This document shows, piece by piece, positions 43,918 through 53,104 of a stretch of DNA of 64,000 nucleotides; the first letter of the stretch is position 1; each line of letters opens with the position of its first letter. The position numbers and the translations under genes are program-made. The DNA is from Devosia sp. Root413D1 (GTDB lineage: Bacteria > Pseudomonadota > Alphaproteobacteria > Rhizobiales > Devosiaceae): the NCBI RefSeq assembly GCF_001425235.1, contig NZ_LMEA01000007.1, positions 135,170 through 199,169 on the forward strand, given 5' to 3'. Below the pieces are notes generated by a model, which saw only the letters and a program-made list of their open reading frames with translations, had not been told where the DNA came from and did no database searches.

Positions 43918-46900
43918 GTGCTCAATCGGCTTTACATCGTCGTCGGCGTCATTGCGATCCTGCTGCTCGCCGCAGCCTTTGTCGTGCCCAGCTTCATTCC
44001 CTGGGGGCAGTATCGCGACCGTCTCGCCGCCATCGCCGGGGAGGTGCTGGGGACGCCCGTGCGCATCGAAGGCGATGTGTCGTTTTCGCTGCTGCCGCAG
44101 CCGAAGCTGACCTTCTCCAATGTCAGCGCCGGGCCGCCTGAGGCGCCGAACCTGACGGTCGAGCGGGTCGAGGCGGATTTCTCGCTGATTGATTTCCTGC
44201 GCGATCGCTACAACGTCACTGAGCTGCAGCTCGATGGGCCAACCGTGTCGATCGACGTTGCGGCCGATGGCTCGGTGGATGCGGGCATCGCGCTCGCCAA
44301 GGCAGTGAGCAGCAATATTTCCGTCGCCAACGCCGTGGTCAGCGGCGGTACCGTCAAGCTGCACGACGCGCGGGCCGGCGAGACCTACATCGCCTCGAAC
44401 GTCGCCGGCGACCTGAAGCTCGAGGCGCTGCGCGGCCCGTTCTCGTTCCAGGGCACCGGCAATGTCGATGGCGCCGTCTATGCGCTGCGCGTCACCACCG
44501 GTCAGCTCGACGCCGAGGGCGGCGGGTCGCTCGCCATGACCCTGAGGCCGGCGGACGAGCGCTTCACTCTTGCTGCCGAGGGCTTCCTGACCCCGGGGCT
44601 GACGCCGGGCTTCACCGGCACCATGACCTACCGGCAGCCGCCGCCGAGGCCGGCCAAGGCGGGGGCCGAGGATGCAGGGCAGGGCGACCTGGTAATGACC
44701 AGCAAGATCGAAGCCAGCCCCAGCAAGGTGCTGCTCTCCGACTATGTGGTGATCCCCGACGAGAACCGCGCCGCGACGCGCCTGCTTGGCGCCGCCGACG
44801 TGACGCTGGGGCGCGGCATGGCCTTCAACGCGGTGATTTCGGGTGGCCTGCTGGCGCTGCCGCCGCGCGACGCGACGGCGGAGCAGGCGGTCGAGCCCTA
44901 TGAGCTGGTCCGGCTGCTGCGCGAACTGCCGCTCCCCGCTGCCCCCGGCATCCCGGGCACCATCGGCCTCGATGTGTCCGAAGTGAACCTCCGGGCGTTC
45001 TCTCTCCGCAACGTCCGGCTGGATGCGACCGCCCATGCGGGCGGCTGGACGGTCCGCGGGCTGACGGGAATCCTGCCGGGCGACACGCGCGTATCGCTGA
45101 GTGGCGACGTCACCACCGAGACCGGCCGCCCGGAGTTCTCCGGCACGTTGTCGCTGCAGTCGCAGCGGCTCGACGCGCTGACTACGCTGTGGCGGAAGCC
45201 GGCTGACGGCAACCCGCTGTTCGGCATGCCGGGATCGATCGAAGCCAGGGTCGACCTGGTCGGCGAGACGCTGTCGGTCAGTGACGGGCGGGTCGAACTC
45301 GACGGCGAGGCGCGGTCCTTTTCGGCGCAGCTCGGGCTGGGCGCCACGCCGGACCTCCACATCACCGCCGATATGGGGCAGCTCGACGCGGCGCGCAGTG
45401 CCGCGCTGCTCGCCTTGCTGCCCGATCTCAGTGCCGATGCGGCATTCCCGGCGAGCTTCCCAAAGGGCGAGTTCGAGCTGGTCGCCGACAGCATGACGCT
45501 GGGCGGACTCAACGGGCGGGCGCTCTCGGCTCGCGGTTCGTGGGACGGTGGCGTGCTGGTGGTGGACGACATTTCCGCCGGCGATCTCGGGGGCGCCAGG
45601 TTCAAGGCCTCGCTCACCGCCTTCGGCTCGATCACCAAACCGGAACTCTCCGGCTCAGGCACGCTCACGGTGACCTCCGCCGATGCCCCGGCGCTGGCGA
45701 GCTTCTACAAGGCGATCGGCGCATCGCCGGCCATCGAGAGTTTTCTCACCTCGTCGCTACCCGCCGACCTGGCACTGCGCCTCGATGCGCCAAGCGGTGA
45801 CGGAGCACAAAGCCTTGCGATCTCCGGCCGCCTGGGCACTGCCGAAGTCGCCGCCGACGCCGAATTGCGGGCCGGTTTCCTGCGTGCGCTATCAGGACCG
45901 GTCAAGCTTCGGCTCGATATGAAGTCAGCCGACTCGACCGCCATGACCGCGCAACTGGGTCTCGGAGAGGTCAGCCTGTTCGGCGTGGGCGAGCCGGTGC
46001 ACCTGGTGGGTGTTATCGATGGCAACATCGCCAACAGCCTTGAAACCACCGTGCTGGTCGAAGGCGGCGGCGACTCGCTTGGCTTTTCCGGCAATCTCGT
46101 GGTCACCGATCCGGCGGCCTATAGCGGCAAAGGCACTATCAAGGCGACGCTTGGTGATCCCACCGCCTTTGCCGACTGGCTGGGGGCGGGCGGTGTCTCG
46201 CTGCCGGCGATAGCGGCTTCCGCGCGGGTCGATTTCACCGGCTTCTCCGACGTTCAGCTTTCCGACATCACCGGCACCTCCGGCGCGGAGAGCTTCACCG
46301 GCAACCTGAAGCTGGCGAGCCGTGGCGCCACCCGGGCGGTCAGCGGCAGTATTGCCGCGGGACGGCTGGACATCGGCGGGCTGCTGCAAACCCTCACCGG
46401 GCCGGCCTCGCAGCTTTCCGGCAACGGCCTCTGGCCGGATGGGCCGCTTGCCACGGGCGCCGGCGCGCGCGCCACCACCGGGCGCGTTTCCATCACCGCT
46501 CCGGCGCTGGCGATAGCCGGCAAGCCGCTGGTCACCGACCTGGCGTTCGATCTCGATTGGGATGCCACTACCACGCGGTTTCGCGGGCTCACCGGCAAGC
46601 TCGGCACCGGCTCGGTCGGCCTCGAGCTCGCGGTCTGCTGCTCGGGGCCGCTGACCGACAAACAGGTCACCGGACGGATCTCGCTGATCGGGGTGTCCCT
46701 CGACGACATCGCGCCGCCGCTGGTCGCCGACGCCCTCGGCGGCACACTCGATGCCTCTGGCCGGTTCGACGGCACTGGCGGCTCCGTCGCCGGCATCATC
46801 GGCGCGCTGACCGGTGAGGGGACCTACACGGTGAGCGGGCTGAAGATCGAGCGGCTCGATCCGCAGGCGCTGAGCCAGGTGGCCAACGCTGAAAAGGTGC

Positions 46901-47541
46901 TCGAGATGCAGCCGGAAGAACTGAGCGCGCTGATCGAGGATCGCCTGGATGACGGTCCATTCCTCGCCCCGCAGGTGACTGGCAGCTTCAATATCGCGGG
47001 CGGCGTGCTGCGCAGCCCTAACCTGTCGATCGAAGGGGAGGGTGGCCAGGTGTTCGGCAGCGGCTCGCTCCACCTCAGCGATCTCGGGCTCGCCGGGGAT
47101 TACACCATCGCGCCGACGACAGTGACGCCGGCCGCTCTGGTTGCCACCGGCTCGGCCCGGGTTGCCGCAAGGCTCGGCGGCACGTTGCTGGCGCCCGAGC
47201 GGACCTTCGACGTCTCGGGCCTGGTCGACGCCATCATGGTCAAGGCTTACGAGGCCGAAGTGGCGCGACTGGAGAAGCTGCGCGAAGAGGACGAGGCGCG
47301 CCGCCAGGCCGAAGAAGCCGAGAAGGCTCGGCTCGCCGCCGAAGCTGCCGCTATCCGGGCTGCCGACGAGGCCGCCACGAGCAAGGCCGCCGAAGCGGCT
47401 GCCGCCAAACAAGCGGCAGAGCAGGCTGCCGCCAAAAAGGCTGCCGACGAGGAAGCGGCCAAAAAGGCAAAGGACGAGGAAGACCTGCGCAAGGCGCCCG
47501 AAGAGTTCAACCGACCGATGGATATCGGGCTGGGGAACTAA
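43918..47541 (+). CDS. AsmA-family protein
   Basis: This 1207-residue protein has one N-terminal membrane helix and the AsmA start block PWGQYRDRLAAIAGEVLGTPV at about residues 29-49. A long beta-rich region (about 50-1100) of the type proposed to carry lipids between membranes follows. The last 90 residues are an Ala/Glu/Lys-rich coiled coil, unusual for the family. The start is GTG with only a weak GGA upstream. It converges on the ribbon-helix-helix gene with a 4-base overlap of stops. Confidence 0.88.
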   Translation: MLNRLYIVVGVIAILLLAAAFVVPSFIPWGQYRDRLAAIAGEVLGTPVRIEGDVSFSLLPQPKLTFSNVSAGPPEAPNLTVERVEADFSLIDFLRDRYNVTELQLDGPTVSIDVAADGSVDAGIALAKAVSSNISVANAVVSGGTVKLHDARAGETYIASNVAGDLKLEALRGPFSFQGTGNVDGAVYALRVTTGQLDAEGGGSLAMTLRPADERFTLAAEGFLTPGLTPGFTGTMTYRQPPPRPAKAGAEDAGQGDLVMTSKIEASPSKVLLSDYVVIPDENRAATRLLGAADVTLGRGMAFNAVISGGLLALPPRDATAEQAVEPYELVRLLRELPLPAAPGIPGTIGLDVSEVNLRAFSLRNVRLDATAHAGGWTVRGLTGILPGDTRVSLSGDVTTETGRPEFSGTLSLQSQRLDALTTLWRKPADGNPLFGMPGSIEARVDLVGETLSVSDGRVELDGEARSFSAQLGLGATPDLHITADMGQLDAARSAALLALLPDLSADAAFPASFPKGEFELVADSMTLGGLNGRALSARGSWDGGVLVVDDISAGDLGGARFKASLTAFGSITKPELSGSGTLTVTSADAPALASFYKAIGASPAIESFLTSSLPADLALRLDAPSGDGAQSLAISGRLGTAEVAADAELRAGFLRALSGPVKLRLDMKSADSTAMTAQLGLGEVSLFGVGEPVHLVGVIDGNIANSLETTVLVEGGGDSLGFSGNLVVTDPAAYSGKGTIKATLGDPTAFADWLGAGGVSLPAIAASARVDFTGFSDVQLSDITGTSGAESFTGNLKLASRGATRAVSGSIAAGRLDIGGLLQTLTGPASQLSGNGLWPDGPLATGAGARATTGRVSITAPALAIAGKPLVTDLAFDLDWDATTTRFRGLTGKLGTGSVGLELAVCCSGPLTDKQVTGRISLIGVSLDDIAPPLVADALGGTLDASGRFDGTGGSVAGIIGALTGEGTYTVSGLKIERLDPQALSQVANAEKVLEMQPEELSALIEDRLDDGPFLAPQVTGSFNIAGGVLRSPNLSIEGEGGQVFGSGSLHLSDLGLAGDYTIAPTTVTPAALVATGSARVAARLGGTLLAPERTFDVSGLVDAIMVKAYEAEVARLEKLREEDEARRQAEEAEKARLAAEAAAIRAADEAATSKAAEAAAAKQAAEQAAAKKAADEEAAKKAKDEEDLRKAPEEFNRPMDIGLGN

Positions 47542-47744
47542 CCGCGGTCGCGGTACCAGGCGAGCACCGCGAGCCGCACCGCCGACGAGAGGTTTGGCGC
47601 TTCGCGCTCCTGATCGATCTCGGCGATCACTGCGGCAATTGATTTGCCGCCCGCCAGCGCCATCGCTTCGAGCCCGGCCCAGAATTCTCTTTCGATGGCG
47701 ATGCTGGTGCGGTGCCCGGCAATGGTCAGCGAGCGCTTCTCCAC
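47538..47744 (-). CDS. ribbon-helix-helix domain protein
   Basis: This 68-residue protein has the strand RSLTIAGHRTSIAIEREFWA followed by two helices ending SSAVRLAVLAWYRDR. It matches the short ribbon-helix-helix proteins widespread in Hyphomicrobiales. DNA binding as a dimer is expected, but the target is unknown. The start is GTG, 7 bases after the sspB stop, so the two are probably co-transcribed. Confidence 0.85.
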   Translation of the reverse strand: MEKRSLTIAGHRTSIAIEREFWAGLEAMALAGGKSIAAVIAEIDQEREAPNLSSAVRLAVLAWYRDRG

Positions 47745-47751
47745 CGCGCCG

Positions 47752-48243
47752 TTACTTCTTGCGGAAGCTGTCGAGGCTCACGACCTTTTCGCCCTGCGCT
47801 TCGGGAGCAGCGGCAGGTTTCGCCGGTGCCGCCGCATGCGGTTCGTCGGCCGTCTCGGGCTCGATTTCGGCGTCCTCGCCGGCCACCCGCTCGACATCGA
47901 ACTGTAGGCCGAACTGTACCGAAGGATCGAAGAAACCCTTGATGGCAGAGAACGGGATCGCCAGCAGTTCCGGCCGCCCGTCGAAGGAGAGTTCGACCTC
48001 GAAGCCGGTCTCGCTGACCCTGAGCGCACCGAACTGGTTCTGCAGCACGATGGTCATTTCCTTGTCGTACTGCTCGAGCAACCGCTGGCTCATCCGAACC
48101 CCGGGCGCCTTGGTGACGAAGGAGATGAAAAAGTGATGGTCGCCGGGCAAGCCAGTCCGCGCCACTTCGGACAGCACCTTGCGCACAACGCCGCGCAGCG
48201 CTTCCTGGGCCAGAATATCGTAGCGGATCAGGTCTTCAGCCAT
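47752..48243 (-). CDS. sspB: ClpXP adaptor SspB (alpha type)
   Basis: This 163-residue protein delivers tmRNA-tagged proteins to ClpXP. The core is about residues 1-125 with RYDILAQEALRGVVRKVLSE at the start and HHFFISFVTKAPGVRMSQRL. A flexible Ala/Pro/Glu-rich linker ends in VVSLDSFRKK, the tail that docks on ClpX. I chose ATG at 48243 with AAGGA just upstream. The gene for the tmRNA that makes the tag lies directly upstream on the same strand. Confidence 0.92.
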   Translation of the reverse strand: MAEDLIRYDILAQEALRGVVRKVLSEVARTGLPGDHHFFISFVTKAPGVRMSQRLLEQYDKEMTIVLQNQFGALRVSETGFEVELSFDGRPELLAIPFSAIKGFFDPSVQFGLQFDVERVAGEDAEIEPETADEPHAAAPAKPAAAPEAQGEKVVSLDSFRKK

Positions 48244-48359
48244 ATCGTCCTTGCGTGCGGGGGAATCCCCGTAAGGGTCCATATCACCGCTGCGAGGCGC
48301 ACAATTCAAGGCAAAACCGAAACGGCGGTCCGCGACGTCGGGACGCTCATGTGGATGTC

Positions 48360-48688
48360 GGAGGAGTGAGGGAAGTGCAGGCTTCTGTTGCCAGGTGCCT
48401 GCGAACCCCGCCTGTCGGACTGCTAGGCCCGGAGGACTTCTAGTTCAGGTGCCGGCGCCGCATTAAGCAGCGATAGCAACCTTAGCATAGTTGTCGTTGG
48501 CAACTATTAGGATGGCCCGATATCGGTGGTACCATGCCGAGCAAAAGTCTAACCTTTACGCCCTTGTCGATCCTGTTTCGTCCCCATGAGCCCGCCACGA
48601 CGGGGAGTTCTGGTGGAGACGCCGGGCACTGCCCCCGGGTCCAATAGGTTTATTACGCTAGCCGTTTATCGCCATAGCCGTTGCCGGC
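48360..48688 (-). ncRNA. ssrA: tmRNA, circularly permuted two-piece alphaproteobacterial type
   Basis: On the minus strand the acceptor piece comes first and ends in GGCGTCTCCACCA with CCA at 48611. A 25-base spacer follows, then the coding piece starts GGGGACGAAACAGG at 48585. The acceptor stem GGGGACG pairs with CGTCTCC and contains the third-position G-U pair used by alanyl-tRNA synthetase. The tag reading frame (48501 to 48466, stop at 48465-48463) encodes ANDNYAKVAIAA. The last hairpin pairs GCAGGC and GCCTGC at 48377-48402. The outer ends are estimates. The gene fills most of the gap between sspB and thyA. Confidence 0.92.
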
Positions 48689-48694
48689 AAGCCC

Positions 48695-48723
48695 TATATA
48701 GGCGCGACGGGCGCGTGATGCAA
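48695..48723 (-). promoter_or_regulatory. promoter of ssrA
   Basis: On the minus strand TTGCAT (48718-48723) and TATATA (48695-48700) are exactly 17 bases apart. Transcription would start near 48688, giving an acceptor piece of about 78 bases. The promoter lies in the thyA upstream region and fires away from thyA. Confidence 0.75.
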
Positions 48724-48776
48724 ACGGCCCTGTGGAAGCCGGTCGGAGCGCCTCCGAATCGCAGTAAGCTGAGCGG

Positions 48777-49571
48777 ATGCGCCCATACCTAGACCTTCTC
48801 CGCGACGTCCTCGACAACGGCACCGATCGGCCCGATCGCACCGGCACCGGCACCCGCTCGGTGTTCGGCCGGCAGACGCGCTTCGACCTCGGCAAGGGTT
48901 TTCCGCTGCTGACCACCAAGAAGCTGCACATCAAGTCGATTGTCTACGAACTGCTCTGGTTCCTGCGCGGCGAGACCAATGTGCGCTGGCTGCAGGAGCG
49001 CGGCGTCAAAATCTGGGACGAATGGGCCGATGCGAACGGCGATCTCGGGCCGGTCTATGGCTCGCAGTGGCGCAGCTGGCCGGATGGCGACGGCGGCACC
49101 ATCGATCAGATCGCCAATGTCGTGAAGTCGATCACCACCAAACCCGACTCGCGCCGCCATATCGTCACCGCCTGGAACCCGGCTGAGGTCGACGACATGG
49201 CGCTGCCGCCGTGCCACTGCCTGTTCCAGTTCTACGTCGCCGACGGCAAGCTCAGTTGCCAACTCTATCAGCGCTCTGCCGACCTTTTTCTGGGCGTGCC
49301 GTTCAACATCGCGTCCTACGCATTGCTGACTGAAATGATGGCGCAGGTGACCGGGCTGAAGCCCGGCGAGTTCGTCCATTCGTTCGGCGACCTCCACCTC
49401 TACCACAACCATTTCGACCAGGCCCGGCTGCAGCTCAGCCGCGATCCGCGGCCGCTGCCGCGGCTGACCATCAACCCCGACAAGCGCGATATCTTCGATT
49501 TCGAGTTCGAGGATTTCATGATCACCGGCTATGATGCACACCCCTCCATCAAGGCCGAGATCGCCGTATGA
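48777..49571 (+). CDS. thyA: thymidylate synthase
   Basis: This 264-residue enzyme methylates dUMP to dTMP with methylene-tetrahydrofolate. The catalytic Cys is C146 in [11 protein letters not shown], and the dUMP Arg pair lies in DSRRHIV. Length and Cys position equal E. coli ThyA. Dihydrofolate, the by-product, is recycled by FolA encoded four genes downstream in the same run. The ribosome site is weak. The next gene overlaps by 4 bases (ATGA). Confidence 0.97.
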   Translation: MRPYLDLLRDVLDNGTDRPDRTGTGTRSVFGRQTRFDLGKGFPLLTTKKLHIKSIVYELLWFLRGETNVRWLQERGVKIWDEWADANGDLGPVYGSQWRSWPDGDGGTIDQIANVVKSITTKPDSRRHIVTAWNPAEVDDMALPPCHCLFQFYVADGKLSCQLYQRSADLFLGVPFNIASYALLTEMMAQVTGLKPGEFVHSFGDLHLYHNHFDQARLQLSRDPRPLPRLTINPDKRDIFDFEFEDFMITGYDAHPSIKAEIAV

Positions 49572-50596
49572 GGATCCTGTCGATCGCCTGCATGCTCGCC
49601 GCCCTTGCCGCGGCGCCGACGCTTGCCAACGACACCATGTCGACGCTGGGCGCCGGCGGATTAGTGTTCGTCCAGACCGACGATGTGAAGATGCTGAGCG
49701 AGGACCTCTACGTCTCGCCCGAGCAGGTCCGGGTGAAGTACGAGTTCCGCAACGAGGGGGCTGAGGATACCGACGCGCTGGTGGCCTTCCCGATGCCCGA
49801 CATCACCGGCGACGGGGATTTCATGGTGGCGATCCCCACCGAGGACCCCGAGAACATCTTCGGCTTCCAGACGCTGGTGAACGGCGAGCCGGTTTCGGCC
49901 GAGCTGCACCAGTATGTGTTCGCCACTAATATCGACTACACGCAGTACCTCACCGACCTCGGCCTGCCGCTGACGCCCTATGGCGATGCGACCGTGAAGG
50001 CGATCAATGCCCTCGACGAGGCGACCAAGCAAGAGTTGCTGCACCGCGCCCTGGTGATCCCGATGGAGTTCGACCAGGGGCAGGGCATGCATACCGAATA
50101 CTGGCCGGTATGGACGCTGCGCTCGACCTATAGCTGGGAAGCGCATTTCCCGGCCGGCGAGACCGTGACGGTCGAGCACCAGTATAAGCCGAGCGTCGGC
50201 GGCACCGTGGCCGTGACCTTCCTGTCGCCGCCTTACGAGGGCTATGATCCAGCGGTCGAGTACAAGCGCAAGTACTGCACCGACAACAGCTTCATCAACA
50301 CCGTCAAAAAGACCCTGCCGAACCCCGACGAACCCTATGGCGCGCCGTTCACCGAGAGCTGGGTCAGCTACATCTGGTCGACCGGCGCCAACTGGGCCGG
50401 TCCGGTCGGCAAGTTCCACCTGACCATCGACAAGGTGCTGCCGCAGAACCTCGTGTCGTTCTGCTGGGATGGCGAGGTCAAGAAGACCGGCCCGACGACC
50501 TTCGAGATGGAGGCCAAGGACTGGTGGCCGCCTTACAACCGGGAGCTCGAGGTGCTGATCCTCAACCGGCAGAACCCCGAACCCAACGTCGGCTGA
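49568..50596 (+). CDS. DUF4424 exported protein
   Basis: This 342-residue protein has a signal peptide ending APTLA-NDTM. It matches the DUF4424 family in the blocks [25 protein letters not shown] and the Trp-rich C-terminus. The family has no assigned function. It is probably periplasmic and mostly beta-strand. It overlaps thyA by 4 bases and the MazG-like gene by one, so it travels with the folate genes, but no role in folate metabolism is suggested by its sequence. Confidence 0.82.
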   Translation: MRILSIACMLAALAAAPTLANDTMSTLGAGGLVFVQTDDVKMLSEDLYVSPEQVRVKYEFRNEGAEDTDALVAFPMPDITGDGDFMVAIPTEDPENIFGFQTLVNGEPVSAELHQYVFATNIDYTQYLTDLGLPLTPYGDATVKAINALDEATKQELLHRALVIPMEFDQGQGMHTEYWPVWTLRSTYSWEAHFPAGETVTVEHQYKPSVGGTVAVTFLSPPYEGYDPAVEYKRKYCTDNSFINTVKKTLPNPDEPYGAPFTESWVSYIWSTGANWAGPVGKFHLTIDKVLPQNLVSFCWDGEVKKTGPTTFEMEAKDWWPPYNRELEVLILNRQNPEPNVG

Positions 50597-50922
50597 TGGC
50601 GACGATCACCGAACTGACCGAGCGGGTGGAGCAGGTTTCCGCCATCTATGCCGAGCGCTGCGACATCCGCCGCGATGCCGATTGGTATGCGCTGAAGCTG
50701 CAGGAAGAGGCCGGGGAACTGGTCGCCGAGCATCTGCGCAGTACCGGCCGTGGCCGTGCCGGCGAGCGCTCGGCAGCGGCCATCCGAACGGCGCTGGAGG
50801 ACGAGGCGGCCGATCTCCTGGCCCAGGTGCTGCTGTTCTGCCGGCACAACCAGATCGACGTCGAGGCCGCTCTCGAGCGCAAGTGGTTCGCCCATCTCAA
50901 GCGTCTGGACACCGCCCGATGA
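50596..50922 (+). CDS. MazG-like nucleotide pyrophosphohydrolase (HisE-like)
   Basis: This 108-residue all-helical protein has the metal-binding pattern LQEEAGELVAEHL near residue 35 and DEAADLLAQVLLFC near 74, typical of the MazG/HisE fold. It would cleave pyrophosphate from a nucleotide or phosphoribosyl compound. Alphaproteobacterial copies are sometimes named phosphoribosyl-ATP pyrophosphohydrolase, but the his genes are not near. The ATG at 50596 overlaps the DUF4424 stop in TGATG. Confidence 0.8.
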   Translation: MATITELTERVEQVSAIYAERCDIRRDADWYALKLQEEAGELVAEHLRSTGRGRAGERSAAAIRTALEDEAADLLAQVLLFCRHNQIDVEAALERKWFAHLKRLDTAR

Positions 50923-51398
50923 GCATCGTGATCCGCAGCGCGGCGCCCGATGATGCCGCGCTGATCATCCGCTTCATCGCGGCGCTGGCCGAATACGAGA
51001 AGCTGTCGCATGAGGCCAGGGCCACCGAGGCCGACATCCTGCGCGACCTGTTCGGCGCCGAGCCCAAGGTGTTCTGCGAGATTGCCGAGTGGGCGGGCAA
51101 GCCCGTCGGCTTCACGCTCTGGTTCTACACCTACTCGACCTTCCAGGGACGCCACGGCATCTGGCTCGAGGATCTGTTCGTCGACCCCGAGGCGCGCGGG
51201 CTGGGTGTCGGCAAGGCCTTGCTGGTCAACCTGGCGCAGCGCTGCGTGCGCGAGGGGCTCGGCCGGTTCGAGTGGTGGGTGCTCGACTGGAACGAGCCAT
51301 CGATCCAGTTCTACAAATCGCAGGGTGGCGTCATGCAGGACGAGTGGACCAAGGTTCGCGTCGATGGTGATGCGCTGGCGCGGCTCGGTGCGCCATGA
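50919..51398 (+). CDS. GNAT-family N-acetyltransferase
   Basis: This 159-residue protein has the acetyl-CoA loop EARGLGVGKALL near residue 94 and the preceding strand WLEDLFVDP, both typical of diamine or spermidine N-acetyltransferase-like GNATs. The end NEPSIQFYKSQGG is also conserved in this group. The acceptor substrate is not known. Start and stop each overlap neighbours in an ATGA. Confidence 0.88.
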   Translation: MSIVIRSAAPDDAALIIRFIAALAEYEKLSHEARATEADILRDLFGAEPKVFCEIAEWAGKPVGFTLWFYTYSTFQGRHGIWLEDLFVDPEARGLGVGKALLVNLAQRCVREGLGRFEWWVLDWNEPSIQFYKSQGGVMQDEWTKVRVDGDALARLGAP

Positions 51399-51919
51399 GC
51401 GTCCCGGTGGCAATGATCGCAGCGATCGGCGAGAACGGCATCATCGGCTCGGATGGCGCGATCCCCTGGCGTTTGCCGACCGATTTCGCCCATTTCAAGC
51501 GCACCACGATGGGCAAGCCCTTGATCATGGGCCGCAAGACCTTCGAGAGCATCGGCAAACCGCTGCCCGGCCGCACCAACATCGTGGTGACGCGACAACA
51601 GGGCTACCAGCCGGACGGTGTACTGGTGTTCCACAGTCTTGCCGAGGCCCTCGACCACGCACGGCAGATCGCTGCTGCCGATGGCGTTGACGAAGTCATG
51701 ATCGGTGGCGGTGGCGAAATCTATCGTGAGGCCATGCCGTTGGCGGAGCGACTTTACGTCACACATGTGGTGGCCTCACCCTCTGGCGATGCTCGCTTTC
51801 CATTGATCGATCCCAAGCAATGGGAAGTAGAAGCCGAGCCTGAACTGTTGCGCACCGAACGCGATAGCGCCGACTTCACGGTAAAAGTCTATCGTCGGCG
51901 TGAACCCGCTGCACGTTGA
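51395..51919 (+). CDS. folA: dihydrofolate reductase
   Basis: This 174-residue enzyme reduces dihydrofolate with NADPH. It starts MSVPVAMIAAIGENGIIG, has the substrate-binding PWRLPTDFAHFKRTTMG with the catalytic Asp, the NADPH block PLIMGRKTFESIG and VMIGGGGEIYREAM. It serves the same folate cycle as ThyA upstream. It overlaps the GNAT gene in an ATGA. The hflK gene follows after 60 bases. Confidence 0.96.
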   Translation: MSVPVAMIAAIGENGIIGSDGAIPWRLPTDFAHFKRTTMGKPLIMGRKTFESIGKPLPGRTNIVVTRQQGYQPDGVLVFHSLAEALDHARQIAAADGVDEVMIGGGGEIYREAMPLAERLYVTHVVASPSGDARFPLIDPKQWEVEAEPELLRTERDSADFTVKVYRRREPAAR

Positions 51920-51979
51920 TCGCAGGGGAGCGCTTGCCTATATAGGGCGGCAATCGATAATCCGGCTGAAAGGTGGCGT

Positions 51980-53101
51980 ATGCCCTGGGACAACAATACG
52001 GGCGGGGGAGGCCGCAACTCCAACAACGGCGGCCCCTGGGGTCAGACGCCGGGTGGTGGGGGTAGCGGTGGTGGCGGCGGTGGCCGCCGGGGCGGCGGTA
52101 CGCCCAACCTCGAAGAACTTCTGTCCCGCGGTCGCGACCGTTTTCAGGGTGGGATCCCAGGTGGGCGCTGGACCATCATTGGCGTCGTCCTGGCGCTCGG
52201 CGCGTTCTGGGTGGCCAACTCGGTGTTCACCGTCCAGGAACAGGAATGGGCGGTAAAGCTCCGCTTCGGCCAGCCGCTGGAAAGCGTTCCGGCCGGCCTG
52301 CATTTCGCGCTGTGGCCGATCGAGACCGTCGAACGGGCGCCGCGTACGGAAAACCGCACCGAGATCGGCTCTGTCGGCTCGACGCGCACGCAGTCTGACG
52401 AAGGGCTGATGCTCTCGGGCGACCAGAACATCGTCGACGTGAAGTTCTCGGTGCTGTGGTCGGTGACCGACCCGGTAGCCTACCTGTTCAACGTCCGCGA
52501 TCCGGACGACATGGTGCGCTCGATCGGCGAAAGCGCGATGCGCGAAATCGTCGGCCGCCGTCCGGCACAGGACGTGTTCCGCGACGATCGCGCCGGCATC
52601 CAGAACGACGTGCGCGGTATCGTGCAGTCGATCGTGCAGAGCTACAGCATGGGCGTGACGGTGTCGCAGATCGCCATCGAGCAGGCGGCCCCGCCGACTG
52701 AAGTGGCCGACGCCTTCAACGAAGTACAGCGTGCCGAACAGGACGAAGACCGTTTCCAGGAAGAAGCGCGGCAATACGCCAACACGCTTCTGGGTGACGC
52801 TCGAGGTCAGGCCGCACAGGTCCGCGAAGATGCGGCCGCCTACAAGAACCGTGTCGTGCAGGAAGCAGAAGGTGAGGCGGCTCGCTTCCTCTCCATCTAC
52901 GCCGAGTACGCCAAGGCCCCCGAAGTGACGCGCAAGCGTCTGTTCCTCGAAACCATGGAGCAGGTGCTGGGCGGTTCGGAGAAGGTGCTCGTCGACAAGA
53001 GCGCCGGATCGGGCGTTGTGCCCTACCTGCCGCTGCCGGAGATCCGGCCGAACTCGACACTCAACACCACGCCCGTCCCCGCCGACGCGACGCCGAGGTA
53101 A
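51980..53101 (+). CDS. hflK: HflK, membrane protease modulator
   Basis: This 373-residue protein has a Gly-rich cytoplasmic N-terminus (about residues 8-40), one membrane helix (about 64-80) and an SPFH/band-7 domain in the periplasm. With HflC it forms a cage around FtsH and limits proteolysis of membrane proteins. VQEQEWAVKLRFGQP begins the SPFH domain. AAAGG lies upstream of the ATG. hflC follows after 3 bases. Confidence 0.95.
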   Translation: MPWDNNTGGGGRNSNNGGPWGQTPGGGGSGGGGGGRRGGGTPNLEELLSRGRDRFQGGIPGGRWTIIGVVLALGAFWVANSVFTVQEQEWAVKLRFGQPLESVPAGLHFALWPIETVERAPRTENRTEIGSVGSTRTQSDEGLMLSGDQNIVDVKFSVLWSVTDPVAYLFNVRDPDDMVRSIGESAMREIVGRRPAQDVFRDDRAGIQNDVRGIVQSIVQSYSMGVTVSQIAIEQAAPPTEVADAFNEVQRAEQDEDRFQEEARQYANTLLGDARGQAAQVREDAAAYKNRVVQEAEGEAARFLSIYAEYAKAPEVTRKRLFLETMEQVLGGSEKVLVDKSAGSGVVPYLPLPEIRPNSTLNTTPVPADATPR

Positions 53102-53104
53102 GCC

